A stretch of DNA of 62,000 bases from Phoronis australis (GCA_002633005.1 NMRA01000154.1:120216-182215); one strand, 5' to 3'; shown: positions 36,401-51,400, counted from the stretch's first letter. A program made the numbers and translations. Notes: generated by a model from the letters alone, not told the origin.

Positions 36401-39400
36401 ATGCCTGTTTTCTCTAGGAACTGATCCGGTCGCGGTTCTACGGTGGCGGATTGTCAAGGCCTTCTTCAGTTGTTTCTTTGCTTTCATAGATGCCGGGAAA
36501 CGTTATCGGAAGGGAGGTAGTGTACTCTAGGACATTCTGGAAATCGTACTTGGTGGTTGAGAGTTCTGTTTTCAAAACTTTAGAATCTTTTGAGATCTGT
36601 ATTACTCCCACACATTGTTGTTTTCTTGTTCGAATATCAAACAGATGAAAAATGATAGGATTGTTGCCTAGGTGACGGAGTTGAGACTCGTGTTTAATAA
36701 TAATTATTGACAGTGTTTTATTTTACTAAAAAAACATTTTGCTGATAACGGATTTACTGAGTGGGCACATTAACTGTGATTAGACCATATGAGTCGGTAC
36801 ACTTGATTGACTTAGCCAGTTCCACTAGGTCAACTAGCTAAGACATCTGATTGGTTCACAATGGCGACTTCCTCCTTTTAAACCAATCAGATGTCTTAGC
36901 CAGTTGACCTGGCTGAACAAGTGACGTCAGTCAACCACAGCCAAATTTCAACCTTTACCATGTAACCTGTATTTCAAATGTTATCCTATTTAAAGTGTCC
37001 TCCTCTGTCTCAGTCATGTTTTCCACACAGGTTCAAAGCACACTTCCTTACGTAGGCGACAGTCTGGTGCCAAACTAGCCAGCATCCGAAAGTCCCTGGG
37101 CGAGAATGCCCTCAGGTATGTCTCAGTTTGTTTACGTTGGTCCGCTCCTCTCTGTGTGGGTTCACAGGGTGTTCCTGTGATCACCTTGCTTAGCTCATCA
37201 CAGCCACGGTAACCAGGGCATAATGTTGGAATACTTAGTGGAGCTGTGTCACGTAGATGTGGTGTGCAGTGTACATTATAACCTTGTGTTGCTTTTATTA
37301 GTATCAGTTCGGATACTCTTCTGATTTTGGAGGAAGTTTTCAACAGAGATCCTTTTGATGTACTAGTTAGTCATGTATAGTAACTAGTTGTGAGAGATGT
37401 TAACACTTATTGCAAACCATACATACGTGCGGAATCATTACACCTTATTCACGCAGTCGCCATATTACAAAGAGCCTCTTTTTAGATTTTTTAAACACAT
37501 TGCATTCCTCGCTTAATCACAGTGCAAAACGTGATTTTTTTCGCATATCTTGTTAATTTTTTATGTCTCAAATGCATTGTTTTTTAAACCTAAAAAGAGG
37601 CTCATTTTTAAAATGGCGACTGCCTGAATGAGGTCTATTACTGCCATGTAAGAACAAGACTCTTTTTTTCGAAATTTATGCCCCACAAATGTTGATCTTC
37701 AGAAATATCTTTTCAATGTCTGCCATGCGTCTGCTTGTCTGTCTTGTTACAAGGTCAAGGTCAAGGTTGCCATACTTTGCATGCATTAACGTCATGACCT
37801 GTAATATATTTTACTCCCTCAAGTTTATCCTAAGATGTTTTCCTGAAAATCCAAAAATCACTTCAGTTTCAGATACTATTCCTGATACATTGTTCTCTAA
37901 AATGCTTTTAGAAATTGTTCCACTTTTTTGTAAGGGACTGTCAGAAAATTGGACTTTTATAAATTTGTATCAAATGAAATTTGGTCATGCTAGTGTTGCT
38001 GTTCTTTTGATAAGTTTCACTAAAAAGACGTGGTCACATGACCCAGTTAATACTAGATTGGTGTAATATCATCAATTTCTACGTCAAGCTTTCTACTTTC
38101 AAAAATGTATACTTTTACTGAGTTGCAATCTATAGTTTTGCGAATATTTGGCTAAATGCACAAGGTGATACATAACGTTAAGGACTATTAAAAATGGTGA
38201 TTTTTACAAGTTTCACTGATCAACTANTCACTACAATAAGCGTCCCCTCCCTGTGAAATGAATTTTTCTAAGCGTTTGTTTGAGCCAATACAGTATACAG
38301 CTTTCCACCAAGGCTAGGTGATGCAAGACATTATTACTTGTTCTTTGTTGCATTATAGTAACTGGTCTTGGCTAATTATCATTTTATGGTCTGGTCATCC
38401 ATTCAGCCCAAAGTAGTTCCAGAGGTGGCTTATCAGCCAATTATTCACGCATGCTGACTCACAATAGAAGCCTGATAAGAGTGAAGGTGGATAAATGCGG
38501 TGTTCCTACAGATTCTTGTTTTAGTGGATGTGTTCACGACATGCTGACGTTAAAAAACTAATGCACACCAAAGTCTTACGTCTTAAAGTTTTTCTGGTAT
38601 TTGAAAATAATGTTGTTTTCAGTTAAATTTAGAATGTCCATAAAGCAGTCATAGAAACGGAGTAGTTGACTTGTTAAAATCAGTGGCAGCTTGACTTCCA
38701 AGCTCTCAGTTTGTGCATTATTGTGATCAGTATGAAAATCATTGAGCGTTCTCAACAAATTTTAAAATCTCAAAACTAGTAATTTTCTTTCCTGGAGTTA
38801 TTCGTGGTGAAGTTCCTGAACCATGGCGGTTTCTGACGATGAATTTGACCAAAATATTTCCTATCAGTGCCACTAACTCTTTGCTTGTTCCGCCTCCAGC
38901 CTGTTGAGTTTATCTTGTTTCTCTCGCCAGATACGATCTTTTCCGTTTAACCCGTGCTTGTTCCCTCATCCACGTTATTAAGTAAGTTGATGCATGCGTT
39001 TGTAAAGTGACTCACCTTGGTTTGGTTAGAATACAAAAGTGGTGTTTTCTGTTATTAGTTTAGTTTTATTTGAAAGCATGATTTTGAACTAGAATAGACT
39101 TTTTGACCGTATTTTGTATTAAAGTTGATAACCCTGTGGTGAATAATGTAATAGCAATTTTTACAGATTTACTTTTGAATTGCGATTTTTAAAATCAAAA
39201 TACTGTTTTAGATATTCAATGCTAAAACAGGCAACGTTATTCTTAACTGCTAAAATATTTTGTTTAAAATTTATCGAAGTAAATTTTCAATGACACTGAA
39301 GTCACTTTCCAAGCACTGGGGGCTCTCTTTGGGTGCATTACTTTTGTTGGTTTCAATGATTGAAAACCCTGTTATGCACCCCACCTGCATGGTGTCCATG

Positions 39401-42400
39401 ATGAAGAGTGGTCTGTGCTTCAAATGTGCTACAGAGAGTCCTGCTCTGAATGAACTAAAGACTTCAACTCGCTGTCCACTTAATGTCCGTTGTCTACTTT
39501 TTAAAACTATTTTACTTGTCACTGGATTGTTTTTTAACTTACAACTTTTTTATCTTGGGACTGGAGAATTTTAAAAGGCAGACTCACGAAGTTTTATTTA
39601 TAATTTTTGGGAAGTATGTCAATTGCTCCAAAACATTATGTTCAAAGGGAGGACTAGGTTATACTTTATGTATAGTGTTTAACATTTTGCTGTTAGTTTT
39701 TGCTGTACATAAGATGTTGTCATGTTAAGGGTTCTTTCATTTTTGAAATATTACCTTTTTACAGTGTGTGAAGCAGAGTTAGTAATCATGGTTACACTGT
39801 TTTTTGTGAAAATTGTATGGCACCTTTGTGTTCACCAAATCATAATTTGGCAACTAACATTCATTGGAAACTGGGCTATAATTGCCGGTTAAGCCCCGTT
39901 CACACTTTCACTAAGTTAAGTCGGCGACTGAAAGGAAAGGTGTTGTTTATCATCCTGTGATGTCACGGTCTAGTCTAGTGTCCAGTTGATGTTGTTATTG
40001 AAATTCATTTTAAAACTCCCCAGGGTCTATAAATGTGTTCACAAATAGTGAAAAATCTCCAGAGAAATTTACAAAGTGATAGATTTGACATCTAGCCAAA
40101 CTTTGCGATTTGTCACTGACTGCCCACATACTGTTATGATGTCACAAAAGACACACCTGACGATTATGCAGAACTGGTCTTCAAAAAACGAAAATTTATT
40201 ACTGAATGGCAGTTAAGTACATTGGAGGAAGACACAAAATTTAGTAGTACAAAGATCATCATTTTTAGTTGCTGTGTTAGAGGGGCTTAAGAGTTGAGTG
40301 GCGAGTGAGTTATGCGCATGTCCTGCCTGTTGTTAGTTGTCACTGCATGCTTACTGCTTTCAGCAACGAGTCATCACATGTTGAGCAGAACACCCCACCC
40401 TCATCACCGGTGAAAACACCTACACTGACACGCCCCAGACTGGAGGAAGATGGCGAGCGAGATAATGCCAAAATGTCGCTGTCCAACAACACACAGAAAC
40501 ACAGCCGCACAGCACACTTTATTGCCTTGTATGATCCTAAACTTCAGCTCGGCGCCAAAAAGATGTATGTTTGACGCTTCTGCAATTTTTTCTTCTCGTC
40601 AACAGAAATTATGCTGTCACTTTTTAAAACAAACAATTCAACCAGAACATTTAGTTTTATCTCAGAACCTTTTTACACTGATGTCAAACTGCACGGGCAC
40701 TATGGACATCTACCACACTTAGTTTTCAATTTCTCCAATGTGTGGCGCTCTATGCAGTTGCTTTGTTCTCTGAAGGGCTGCTTCTTATTGAATGCAGCGA
40801 CACAGAGTGGTGAGACTGTGAACTAGTCTTGATGGAAACAGTTTGGTTTCCACTTATGGTTTTACTTTTCTGCTAAAGAGATCTAGGACAATTGTCTAAT
40901 GAGAGGCTATCCGCCCATTTAGATGCTTTCCCTGGACGTATGTTTGAAAATTCAAATCTGGACTTCGCCAGCTCTTACCGGATGAGACTGTGTTTGTAGC
41001 TGGTCAAAAGACAGCTTGTATCACGAATTGTACAAACAGTACTTAAACAAGCAAACACTTTGTGTCTCAGACTCCTGACAAACCTAGTTTTTAAATAGAA
41101 TGTTGTACTAAAATATAGTTTCAATAGTTGACTCATTTACATGTTCACTACACTCATGTCCTAAAGTGCGAGTGACCTTATCCTGTTCCCTTGGTCACAG
41201 TAGTCATTCCTCCCAAAGCATGCATGTTTATTGGTTGCTTGGTTACAGTTGTTTATTGTTTGCTTGGTTACAGTTGTGCATTGTCTAATAACAGATCCTG
41301 GGGCGCGTTTCATAGACGCAAGATATGTGACACTTTCAGCAAAAAATCTTTTGTTATTGAATAGAAAATGTTTTTGTTCCCATAATTCAACATTCCAGCT
41401 TCGCCGACCAATCAGTTGTCTTTGAGTCTGTAGCTCATTTGCAAAACACTTTCTTTTTACCTAATGTGTGATTTTGTGTCATCTTACGTGTTCTCGCTTT
41501 TCACACGAGAAACTTGCTGTATGCAACGCTGGCCATCATGGTCGTTCTGATGATTGTAGTCTTGGTTTTTAAAAACCGGTGTTATTTTGTGTGTTTTTTG
41601 AGATTTTTTTATTGTATGTCCTGCATTCATTCTTTGACGCAACTGTTGTTGGATTGATTGTGTCTTCGATAATTTTTCAAAAATCATTTTATTTCTGTCA
41701 TCTTGAGTGCAAGTACTTTCTGAATTTTTTTAATCTCCTTTTTAATTATTTTTTTTTCTCTTGAAGTCATGCCTGTGTTACTGAGGTTCTTCAAGATGAG
41801 TTTGGTTTTTCAATTTCCATCAGTCTAACCTCTGCTCTTCATTTCTTCTTGTTATGTCTGAATTTTCAGAAAGAACAAGTCTTTCAGACCAAAGACAAGA
41901 AACAAGGTAAAGTTGTTGTTAACTAACCTGGTGTCAAGTTGACATGTTATAGTAATGGTCTGTCTGAGAAAAATTTGTTTTCGCTTTTCAATTTTGCAAA
42001 AGATCTGGGCTGATAAACCCATTTCTCTTTTGCTGACCAAGAAATATTCACTTTATGCAAAATACCGTGAACTGCAATACTGTTCATATCAAACTGTTTT
42101 TTGATCGCCCTGTCCTTTTTTGGAAGGATCTGTGTATGAGTTCATTTACACATCAGGGGCGTTTCCTCTACCTTACCAATACAATTACTTCGTTGAATTT
42201 CCTTTGATCGCTAATGCGGAATATAGTGGTCATGTGAACAACTAAACAAAACTGTATAACACCTATGTCCTTGCCTACTTAGTGTTGTGAGTGACCTGAA
42301 CAATGTTATTCACTATTTAATGTAACAATGATAATGCCACAGACTGTTTATTTTCCATTCCTGTGGTCATCAGGGTCTTCGAGATCTGAAGAGCTGGCGG

Positions 42401-45400
42401 TCAGCAGCTGGCCAGGGCATTCATGGGGGGCCTGGGAGAAACAAGAAACAAGCACCTAGTGTGGGGTCACAGTTCCAGGTGAGCTCATGTGTATGGCTGT
42501 TTTAGGATACATCTAGTGGCAAAGGAGGGAGCCACTTGCAGCAATTGACTTATTCTTGCAAACTAAGCTATAAATTAATTGCATTGAACATTTCCCAGGC
42601 ACTTTTAGGAATTTGTCCCTTTTGTTTTTGTTAGTGATTAAAATTATTGATCATTGGTCTTCATTTAACTGTTGAAGCTCCCAGCATTGTAATATTTTTC
42701 ATATTTTGACCTGTTGCCTATAAAATATTGTAAGTTTGTGTATAGAAAGTATTCGATATCACCTCTTCAGTTTGGAGCATTCAGTAATTGACAACTTGAT
42801 TATTGTTTATCATGTAAGCTCGTTATAATCTTCTCTTACTGTTTACAGCAATCACTGTCTGACTTGATGGTTGCTCTGAACAAGGCCAACCCATTCTTTG
42901 TCCGCTGCATAAAGTCTAATGTAGAAAAGGTATGATGTTTGACGTGGCTTTTAATGGGCGGTCGCAAGTTTATTATACATAGAGCTTCTAAAAACGTGTT
43001 CATTAGATAAACTGATATGGATTGCAGTTGATCATTATATAGTTTCCAGATTAAGTCTACTAACTGTAGACATTGGGAAATAATGAAATTAAAATTGAGG
43101 ATCATTGTTGGTACTTAATGTCGGAATGAAGTGTCTGTTGGGCAACAGTCACTTACAAGGGCTTGGATTTGAGAACCAGTTTGGCATTGGTTATTCAATG
43201 GAGAAAACTGGTTCGGAAAATGCAGGACCCCCCATATGTGACTACTACAGTCTGTTGTAGGTAACTCAGATGGTAGAACTTCAGTCGCAGATTCGGAAAT
43301 TTGTATCCCACGGTTCTTGTTATGATGTACTCTATTTTACTCTCACTGTCTTGTTTACTTGCCATTTACTTTGGACGCATGTCCACTGACTTAGGTATAG
43401 CTGACTGAATTCTGTAAACTTGTCAAGAACGTGGCTGACTCTTTCTTGAGCATTGTACTCAGTTGACATGGAAACATGTCTATTTATTATACTAACTCTT
43501 TTACTGTGTTGTAATTTTCAGGCAGCTTTGTGTTTTGACGATCAGATCATCATGCGCCAGCTGCGATACACTGGGATGTTGGCCACAGTGAAGATACGAC
43601 AGTCAGGCTACAACTATAGGTTGTCTTTTGAAGTAAGTTGAAGCAACAGTCTAGTTTGTGACGCCTCAATGATTTTCAATGAAAGGGCCTAAGAATCTAG
43701 AGAGTTTTAGTCATCTAGTTTTTATTGCAGTTATTATTTTAAGTGGTAATTGTAATAATTGTTTTAAGCAATCATTTTCGCTGTGGCACAGAAAGCTTGA
43801 TATTGGAAAGTCACTATAGGTTGCCCAATTTTTGCAAATCTCGAGGACTTGGTGAAAATGTGTCCATTCCAAACGAAAATATCTGAAGTAGCAATAATTT
43901 ACTGGTGTCTGAGATTTTAGATTGGATGTTTGGTGCAACGTGATTCAGTTAGAAAAAACATTTTTCAGTTTTGTCTACTCTGTAACAAAATGCGGTGCCC
44001 TGAATTATAGAAACACGATGACCGCGGAACTTGACGGCATCACATTAATCTGACGAATTATCGCAATGATGTCATGACCAGATGGATGGTTGTTAACCTA
44101 GCATGAAAATGGTAATAAAAGATAGCTTTTGGCTTTATTTTTAACTTGTTGACATAAAAATGTCCACGTCACCCTTGAAGCCAGAATGATCTCCCCTGTT
44201 GTTGAGAGCTGGTCTCCCTTTGATGTGTTTGTCTCCCCTGTGCAGGAGTTCATCCACCAGTACAAGATCTTGCTACCCAAAGGTCTGGTGAGCTCCAAGG
44301 AGGATGTGCGGGACTTTCTACTGTGGCTACAGCTCAACAGTGACAACTATCAGTTGGGAAAGTCAAAAGTGAGTGTCTCGTTCAGCTTGTTGACTAGCTG
44401 GCGCTACAGGCTATTGCCAACATCATAGTTGATGTCAGCACTCGTAATTCTTGGCATTAAACACTCTGGTTGACGCCAAAAGTAACTGCAGTGTGGTCCA
44501 GATTTCTGTCATGACCGGTAAATCAGCTATTATTAAATGAAAAAATGAAGATTGACAGCATCTCAGTTTGACTCCTTTTGGCAAACCACACTAACGCAAA
44601 CTCATTTTGTTTTGATTGACTTTCCACATAAAGCTAAATCATCATGAGAGACCGTCTGGAGTTGGTATATGGTGCAACTCCGGATGGTCAGGGGTCAACA
44701 GAAAACCACAGTTCAACTGTGAGTCTACGCCAATGTGATAAACGTTTAGTTCTACTTGCTGTGTCAGCTGCAGGTATGCTTATCTCTTTTATGACACACA
44801 ATGTGTGACTGGGCAAAGCGTTTTCAAAATAATGTGGATAAATCAGTGGAGTGTGAGACCCCTGAGGTCCCTGCCAAGTCCTCACGACAATTCTACCTTA
44901 TGTTATGCCATAATAGCAAATATTCTATGATTATTTCCCCTTGCTTTATTCTCTACTTTGATTGGTTGACATCCCAGCTAAAACATGCAGAGGGCAATGG
45001 CAAACTTGGCGTTGATTCCACCATGTCATTGTAAGATGCTCGATGACTTGCTGCAATGTTAACAAACTATTCAATCTGTGACTGGCTGCCCTGAAAGGTT
45101 GCCATCATTGTAAAACATTATGTGACTGTAATACATGGACTGCCCTCAAAAGATATTATTATAAAACATTCTGTAACTGGCTGCCCTCAGAGGATGTCAT
45201 TGTAAAGTATTTAGTAATTGGATGCCTTCAAATGATGTCTTTGTAAAACATCCTGTGATTGGTTGCCTTTAAAGGATGTCATTGTAAAACATTCTATGAC
45301 TGGCTGCCCTTCTTCCATGTCACTGTTCGCACTCTGTGATTGGCTGTCTGTAGGTGTTCCTGCGTGAGACAGAGAAGACTCTATTAGACAATGCCCTGCA

Positions 45401-48400
45401 CCAGGCCCTGATGCAACGAATTGTCAAGATCCAGAGATGGCTCAGGGCCAAGTTGGAGCGGAGGAAATACCTGTCTATGATAGAGGCCTCCGTTAAAATA
45501 CAGGTGAGAGACACTGCCTGAGGAGATAATCACACCTGCTCAAGCCTCGTATTACACAAGTTTTCACAAATGTAGCCGTTATGTTCTGCTCTTAAAACGA
45601 ATGGAATTACAGAGCAAAATGTTCACTTGATAGTTTTTTTGTGAGATTTTTCAGTTGCTTGCAGTTGGATTTCCTTATGTTTTTCCATTTAACTTTAACA
45701 TCATATTTTGATGAGATTTCCCGACTTCAAAGAATATGAGGTATTTATCCAACATGTCAAACATTGATTTTGAACTATGAATGATGCCTTTTAGATTAAA
45801 ATAATTAGGAGTGAACTGTGGTCTTAAAAACGATGATGCCATCGGTTCTCGTAAAAAATTGTCAAAATAGTTTGGGATCCACTCTTACTCAGGCGTACAC
45901 ACGAGGGTTGATAGCCAAGCGCAAGTATCATGCCATGAAGGATGTGGTTAACAGGGTAGTCATGATCCAGCGCTGGTATCGGCAGATGAAGATACAACGT
46001 CAACAGGTGGCGCTGGAGAGCAAATCCGCGGTCATCATACAATGTTGTTTCAGGGCGTGGCTAGCTAGGTCAAGGTCAGTAGCTGTGTGAGATTGAAATG
46101 TTGACATTGATCTTCAATAGCTCACTTGCGAGTTTCTCGTTAGTCACTGTGACGTCACCGGAAAGGGGGCAAAACCCGCCATATTGCTCTTGTTTTGCCC
46201 CGAGTCTTTGCTACACAAGCTAAAACTTACTGGAGTTCTTATGGTGAATTTTACGCTTAAAACGTTAAAACAACTTAAGATATGGTAGATGGACCGTGGA
46301 ATAACTGTGAATGGACGAAGAAAATGTGAACTTGTTATGTTGTGCGAAGCTGTGAACGGACTGAAATTGGAACTTAACCCGCTCTAGGCCTGAATGCCAC
46401 AGGCATACAGGGGCGATAGTGTATCCCCATAAAAAGATATTCACTTCAAAATACAGCAAATAAAATCAAGTGAAACATGCATATGTGCACATGAAGTTAT
46501 AATTAACACATACCCTGACCCTGGACACAATTTAGTCTACAAATAAAACTTGAGCATATCCATGAAAACCTCGCGGTTCTCTCGAGTTTCTCTCACTGGC
46601 CGCCATTTTGAGGAAGTTACGTGAAATCACGCCTGTTGATGAACAAAAAGTCCAAGGGACACAAATCTTACAAATTTCACTTGATAATTATTTTCTCATG
46701 CTATTTTGCAAGTGTCACGCGCCAGGTCACGCGCCAGATCTCGCGCTTCGCTCAGTCGCTAGCCTTTGCCTCATACTCAACTGACTCAGTTGAAATACTT
46801 AATTGTGGTTATCGCGCGCGCGGACAAAGTTAACAGTAACCACAAAGTGGAGTTGGACTTCTTTGCCAACGTCACCTGAATTCCCGTATATATGCTTCAT
46901 CGAAGATATGTTTAGAAGCAGAAAGAGTCACTGAAGAAAGTAAGAGCCTTTTAGGTGGTAATTTTAGGTGTAGAATGTATTTTTGACGAGGTGAAAACTT
47001 GATCAGTGAGCGGATTTCGCCTACCACCGGTACCGCCCGTTTAAAATACACGGGACGAAATTAGTACAGAACGCGATAGAACGTATTGTAGTGCGAATCT
47101 GAATTTCATTTGCCATAACAGCAATGCTTTTTGGACATTTTTCGAACTAAACGGCTAAAAACTCGAAGACAATAACAGAATACACTCTGCTACCGTATTG
47201 GGCAAATGACCAAACGACAAGCTTTTGCCCCACTTCCCGTGACGTCACAGTTAAGTCTCACATAATCTCGCGTTATTGTTACTAACTCACAAAAGGCCTA
47301 TTGCTGTCTAAGTTTTACGGACGCCGCTGATACAAAAGGCAATTTCAGCTTCGCCTTGGACTTCGATTCTAAATAAAAGAGTGCTTGTTTATTTCCTAGT
47401 TAGTAAGACCTTCATTTTCAACCAGAGAGAAATGTGATTGTTTCATTTTCATCCTTACTAAAACAAAGTTCATTTACATTCTGAGTCAAATGCCCATTTN
47501 TGGCTCAAATCAAGTTGCCCATGACTTGATTAATGGCTTAGTGAACATATTGCACTCTGTTCACTGGCAATATGGGCTTTTTTGTATTTCGATAAGTTAG
47601 GATATATGCCAATTGCATTTTTTTGAGTTTTGATTTCTTTGAAGATGTGTTCGGTTGAAGTAACCAACCTGTCAACATTAACAGGTCAAAAAATACCACC
47701 CATTTTTAATGCATCACTTCCTACAGGAACGACCACCCATAATTTGATTTTTTTTCTGAAGACCACCACCCATGAATTTTTATTTCTACTGCCGTCCCCC
47801 CCCCTCCCACACGGATTTTACTGGAACAGCCCTAAACAAAAATAACTACCAAAATTTGTTTTTTCAAAAGTATTTGACATTGTTTTGAATAGGTGCAGTA
47901 TTAAAAACATTGTCTAGTGGTAGCTCAGTTATAGAACTGACTTCGCTTTTGTTTTTTTGTCACCGATGAAAAAGTGAAAAATATTTCATTTGTCCGCCAT
48001 ATTGTGTTCTAATTTGGTGAGATTTTGTCTAATATACTAGATACATCCTCATTTTACTGTGTATACTAGATGCATCTCTCATTTTGCACCGTAAAGTAAT
48101 ACGTTGGTGATTTAACTAGCATACACTTTATTGGCGCAGATGTCTTGAATTTGAGCAAGTGTTAAGTAAGTAAGTAGAAAGTTATCTCTTTTGTGTTTTT
48201 TGTATTAAGTTTTGACGTGAGTCATAGCATCATTCTTGAGCGATAGCTTCATTTCCTTCCTAAGTGATTTTTTGTTTTCTAACCATCCTATTAGGTACGA
48301 CGATCTGGTAAACCAGCGCCACCTGGAGTTGGAGTATAAAGCCCAGCTGGAACGAGAACAGGCAGCTGCTGCCAACGAAAGTATTGATCTACATTCCACG

Positions 48401-51400
48401 ACTAGCGACGAGGGCATACTGGCCAATAAAGACTCCAGCTCAGAGGAGCTCCTCGACTCGGAGATCCATCAGATACAGGATCACATAGACAGAAGGGAAT
48501 CTGAAGGGTACAATCTGCATCTTGAGTATAACTGTGGTCAATCTCGGCAAACATTTGTTTTTTATTTGAACCTGTGATTAAAGCAATACGTTACTAGTCG
48601 TAGGTTCACGTGTGTTTTTGAGACTTTTTATTGGCTAACCTGGAAGTGATTGAATTTATAGTAATTTTAATTAACTCCGATAGAGGCCCTCTTGAACATT
48701 GGCCAAGGGTTAGACAAGCCTGTAAATGGAGATTCCTGCTGCCTGTCTATGCTGGGCTTGGATTGCCTTCATATGAAAGAGGCCCAGTTTCCTGTTGCAG
48801 TCATTACAGTGACTAAGCTCTCTAATGAGAGTTCCTTACAGTTGTGTCCGCCTATCACTGGCCTTGTAGTCCCACTTCTAATGTCTGCTCCATATCCCAT
48901 TTCAGAAGCAGTGGATTCCCTGAAGACACGCACGATCATATGACCATGAGCGCACAGTACATGACTCCTCCCACCTCACCTATTATGGAAATGACTGGCA
49001 GGCCGACACTAGACATGACCCCACCCTCGTCACCTGTTACAGAACTGAGTCAAAAGCGCTCACTAGACATGACTGACTCTCAAGCAGAGTAGGTGTAGTT
49101 GCAGCATGACTACTCCAAATGCAGCCATTGCCACTTAAGTTGTTCATTAGGGGGCCGTGTGCCATCAGTACACTTCTGCTCTATGATATTATGCCACAAA
49201 TTCATCAAAAGTTCTTGTATCTTAATTTGAGATGAGTCTTGTTGAACACGACGTTCCATTTGTTTTTAATGGCCTTAATTTAATATTTGTTCGAAGATGA
49301 CATTCGTTAAACACACAGTAGTGATTATTGATCTTGTGTTAATTCCATCGCATTTTCTTCTTTGTAGCGACAAAGTGTTGTCACCGCAGGACGAGAAAAG
49401 TCTTCGAGAAGCTCTGAGATTGGTATGTTATGTAATCGTTAAGACTTCAAATTACAGACAAATTTCTCTAACAATAAACCTACAGTCCATTCTCAAGCAA
49501 GTGCACAGCCTTTTGTTTACTTTTTCTGTTGCATCACTGACACTATGACATTAATTATGAGACTTAAATTGCAAAGTTGTGTTAACAGCTTCAGGGCTTG
49601 ATTTAGGCACCGACAGCTCACCAGTGCCACCACTGGATTGGTGTGGCACGCTCAGCTTGGCAAAAATCCCACGTCGCCACAGAGTCGTCAGATTTCTGCA
49701 CGTTGCATTAGACGCAGATTGTAGTTAAGTTTGAAGCAATCGGATAAAGAAGAATTCACTTGCCAATTGCTTTGAAATTTGCGGTAATTTCCAAACCTCA
49801 AAGATGAGTAACATTTTTCCCAAATACAATTATACATTTGGTTTACAACAATTTTCCTGTAATCAGTGTCTGCCACTCTGACTCAGGACTCGTCCGAGCA
49901 TGCGTTCAAACTACAACAGGAAATAAACAGATAGAAACTGCAATTGTTGGGCTAAACCAGTTGCCAGTCCCATAGACACAATACACAAGACACAAAAGTT
50001 AAAGATTGCGTCAGTATTTGCAAGATATCTCGTACAAGCAAAGCATGCGATCACACTAGCATTGCTCGCAAAACTCCTGTAGCTACGAAAATCGGCCTAG
50101 GCAGGGCCCGACCATTCCGCATGTGCAAACAATGTTTTTGCCTGCTTACTCCTTAGCCTATAAGAGTTGAACCGGAAATGGGCATAATTTTTTTCGGTCG
50201 CCCGCCACATCAAACCCTCCCGTTCCATTTTTTTAATTGATCGTCATTTTGTGAATCTCTGGACTGTCTCACCGCTGTACTTGGGCAAGTTCTTTTCCCA
50301 TTTGGCAACCTGGGAATTTTGCCAGGTCGCGTTTAGCGAGTTGACGTTCTGCTAAGCATCGAGCCCTGATGATGCTGTTATTATGGGATGTGAAATTATC
50401 ATTTATCGACTTTTTTCCAGTTCATTCTCTTTCATCCTTTCTTACCTCCAGTAACAAAAAACTCGAAACAATCCCGTGCCAAGAGGTGCAAACATCAAGT
50501 TGAGGATTTCAGTGCAGTTGCCGACCAATTGTAACAGACGTGTGTTTTCAATAGTAACGGTAATAACAGGAATGAAGAATTGAAAATTCATAAAACTGTT
50601 CCTGTAACATTTTTTTTCTTCTGAACAGATTCACTCTTTTCATTGCTTTTAGAACTGCCATTTTTATCAGTATCCGTCAGGACTCTATCAGATCTCATAA
50701 CGTGTTGAATTGTGCTTTCAAATTGATAAATGTGCCTGCTTTTAATAGGAATAAACATTGCTTTAAAGTCTCTAATGAGACGTGCTTTAGGGACATCAAC
50801 ATTTATGTTTCACATAAGTGTCCTGCTTACTGATATTCTCCTACAACTGGAACTCTTCTTCTAAAACTTGAAGAGTGCATTTTAGTGGCTTCAGTTTGCA
50901 GAAAATATCTCAAATGAGTGAATGTCTAATATGCATGTGATTAAAAATACTGCATTTACTCAAACAGAGATGACATCAGATTCTATTTTTGACAATCCTT
51001 AGCCTATTTATTCCTTGTGATTTTTACGGATAGAGAGAGGGAGGGGGGAGGGAGGGAGGAAGAGAGAGAGAGAGAGATAGATAGAGAGAGAATTCACATG
51101 GGGAACAGTTTATTTCCTGCAGAGGGAAGAAATGACATCTGCTCCTGTAGGGTGGGCACCCATTGGTTTTCCTTTCTCCGTCTATAGATCTTGCCGAGTA
51201 CACAACTACGTGCTAATCAGTCTGCGTCACTTGCTGACAACTTTCCAAATTCACGTCCAGTTGTCTGCTCCCATCGTTTAATTGCGCCCACAACATGCCA
51301 CATTTATAGAGCCTTGGCTAGTACTTGAATTCAGTCCTTGAAAAAATCTTAATTTTCTACAAATTACAAGTAACTATTACTCTTTTATATTGAGACTAAT

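Larger units (their letters stand above)
46075..48294 (+). other. Intron 21
   Basis: A 2.2-kb intron, half of it the TIR element at 46147-47250. An N lies at 47500. From 47260 to 48294 I see only T-rich unique sequence. Confidence 0.85.

Noticed and set aside
37689-38066. Plus-strand frame of 125 codons
   Set aside because: AT-rich, resembles the Harbinger-like repeat family, and has no known domain.
51188-51330. Open stretch after a strong acceptor in intron 24
   Set aside because: No plausible donor follows before the in-frame stop.
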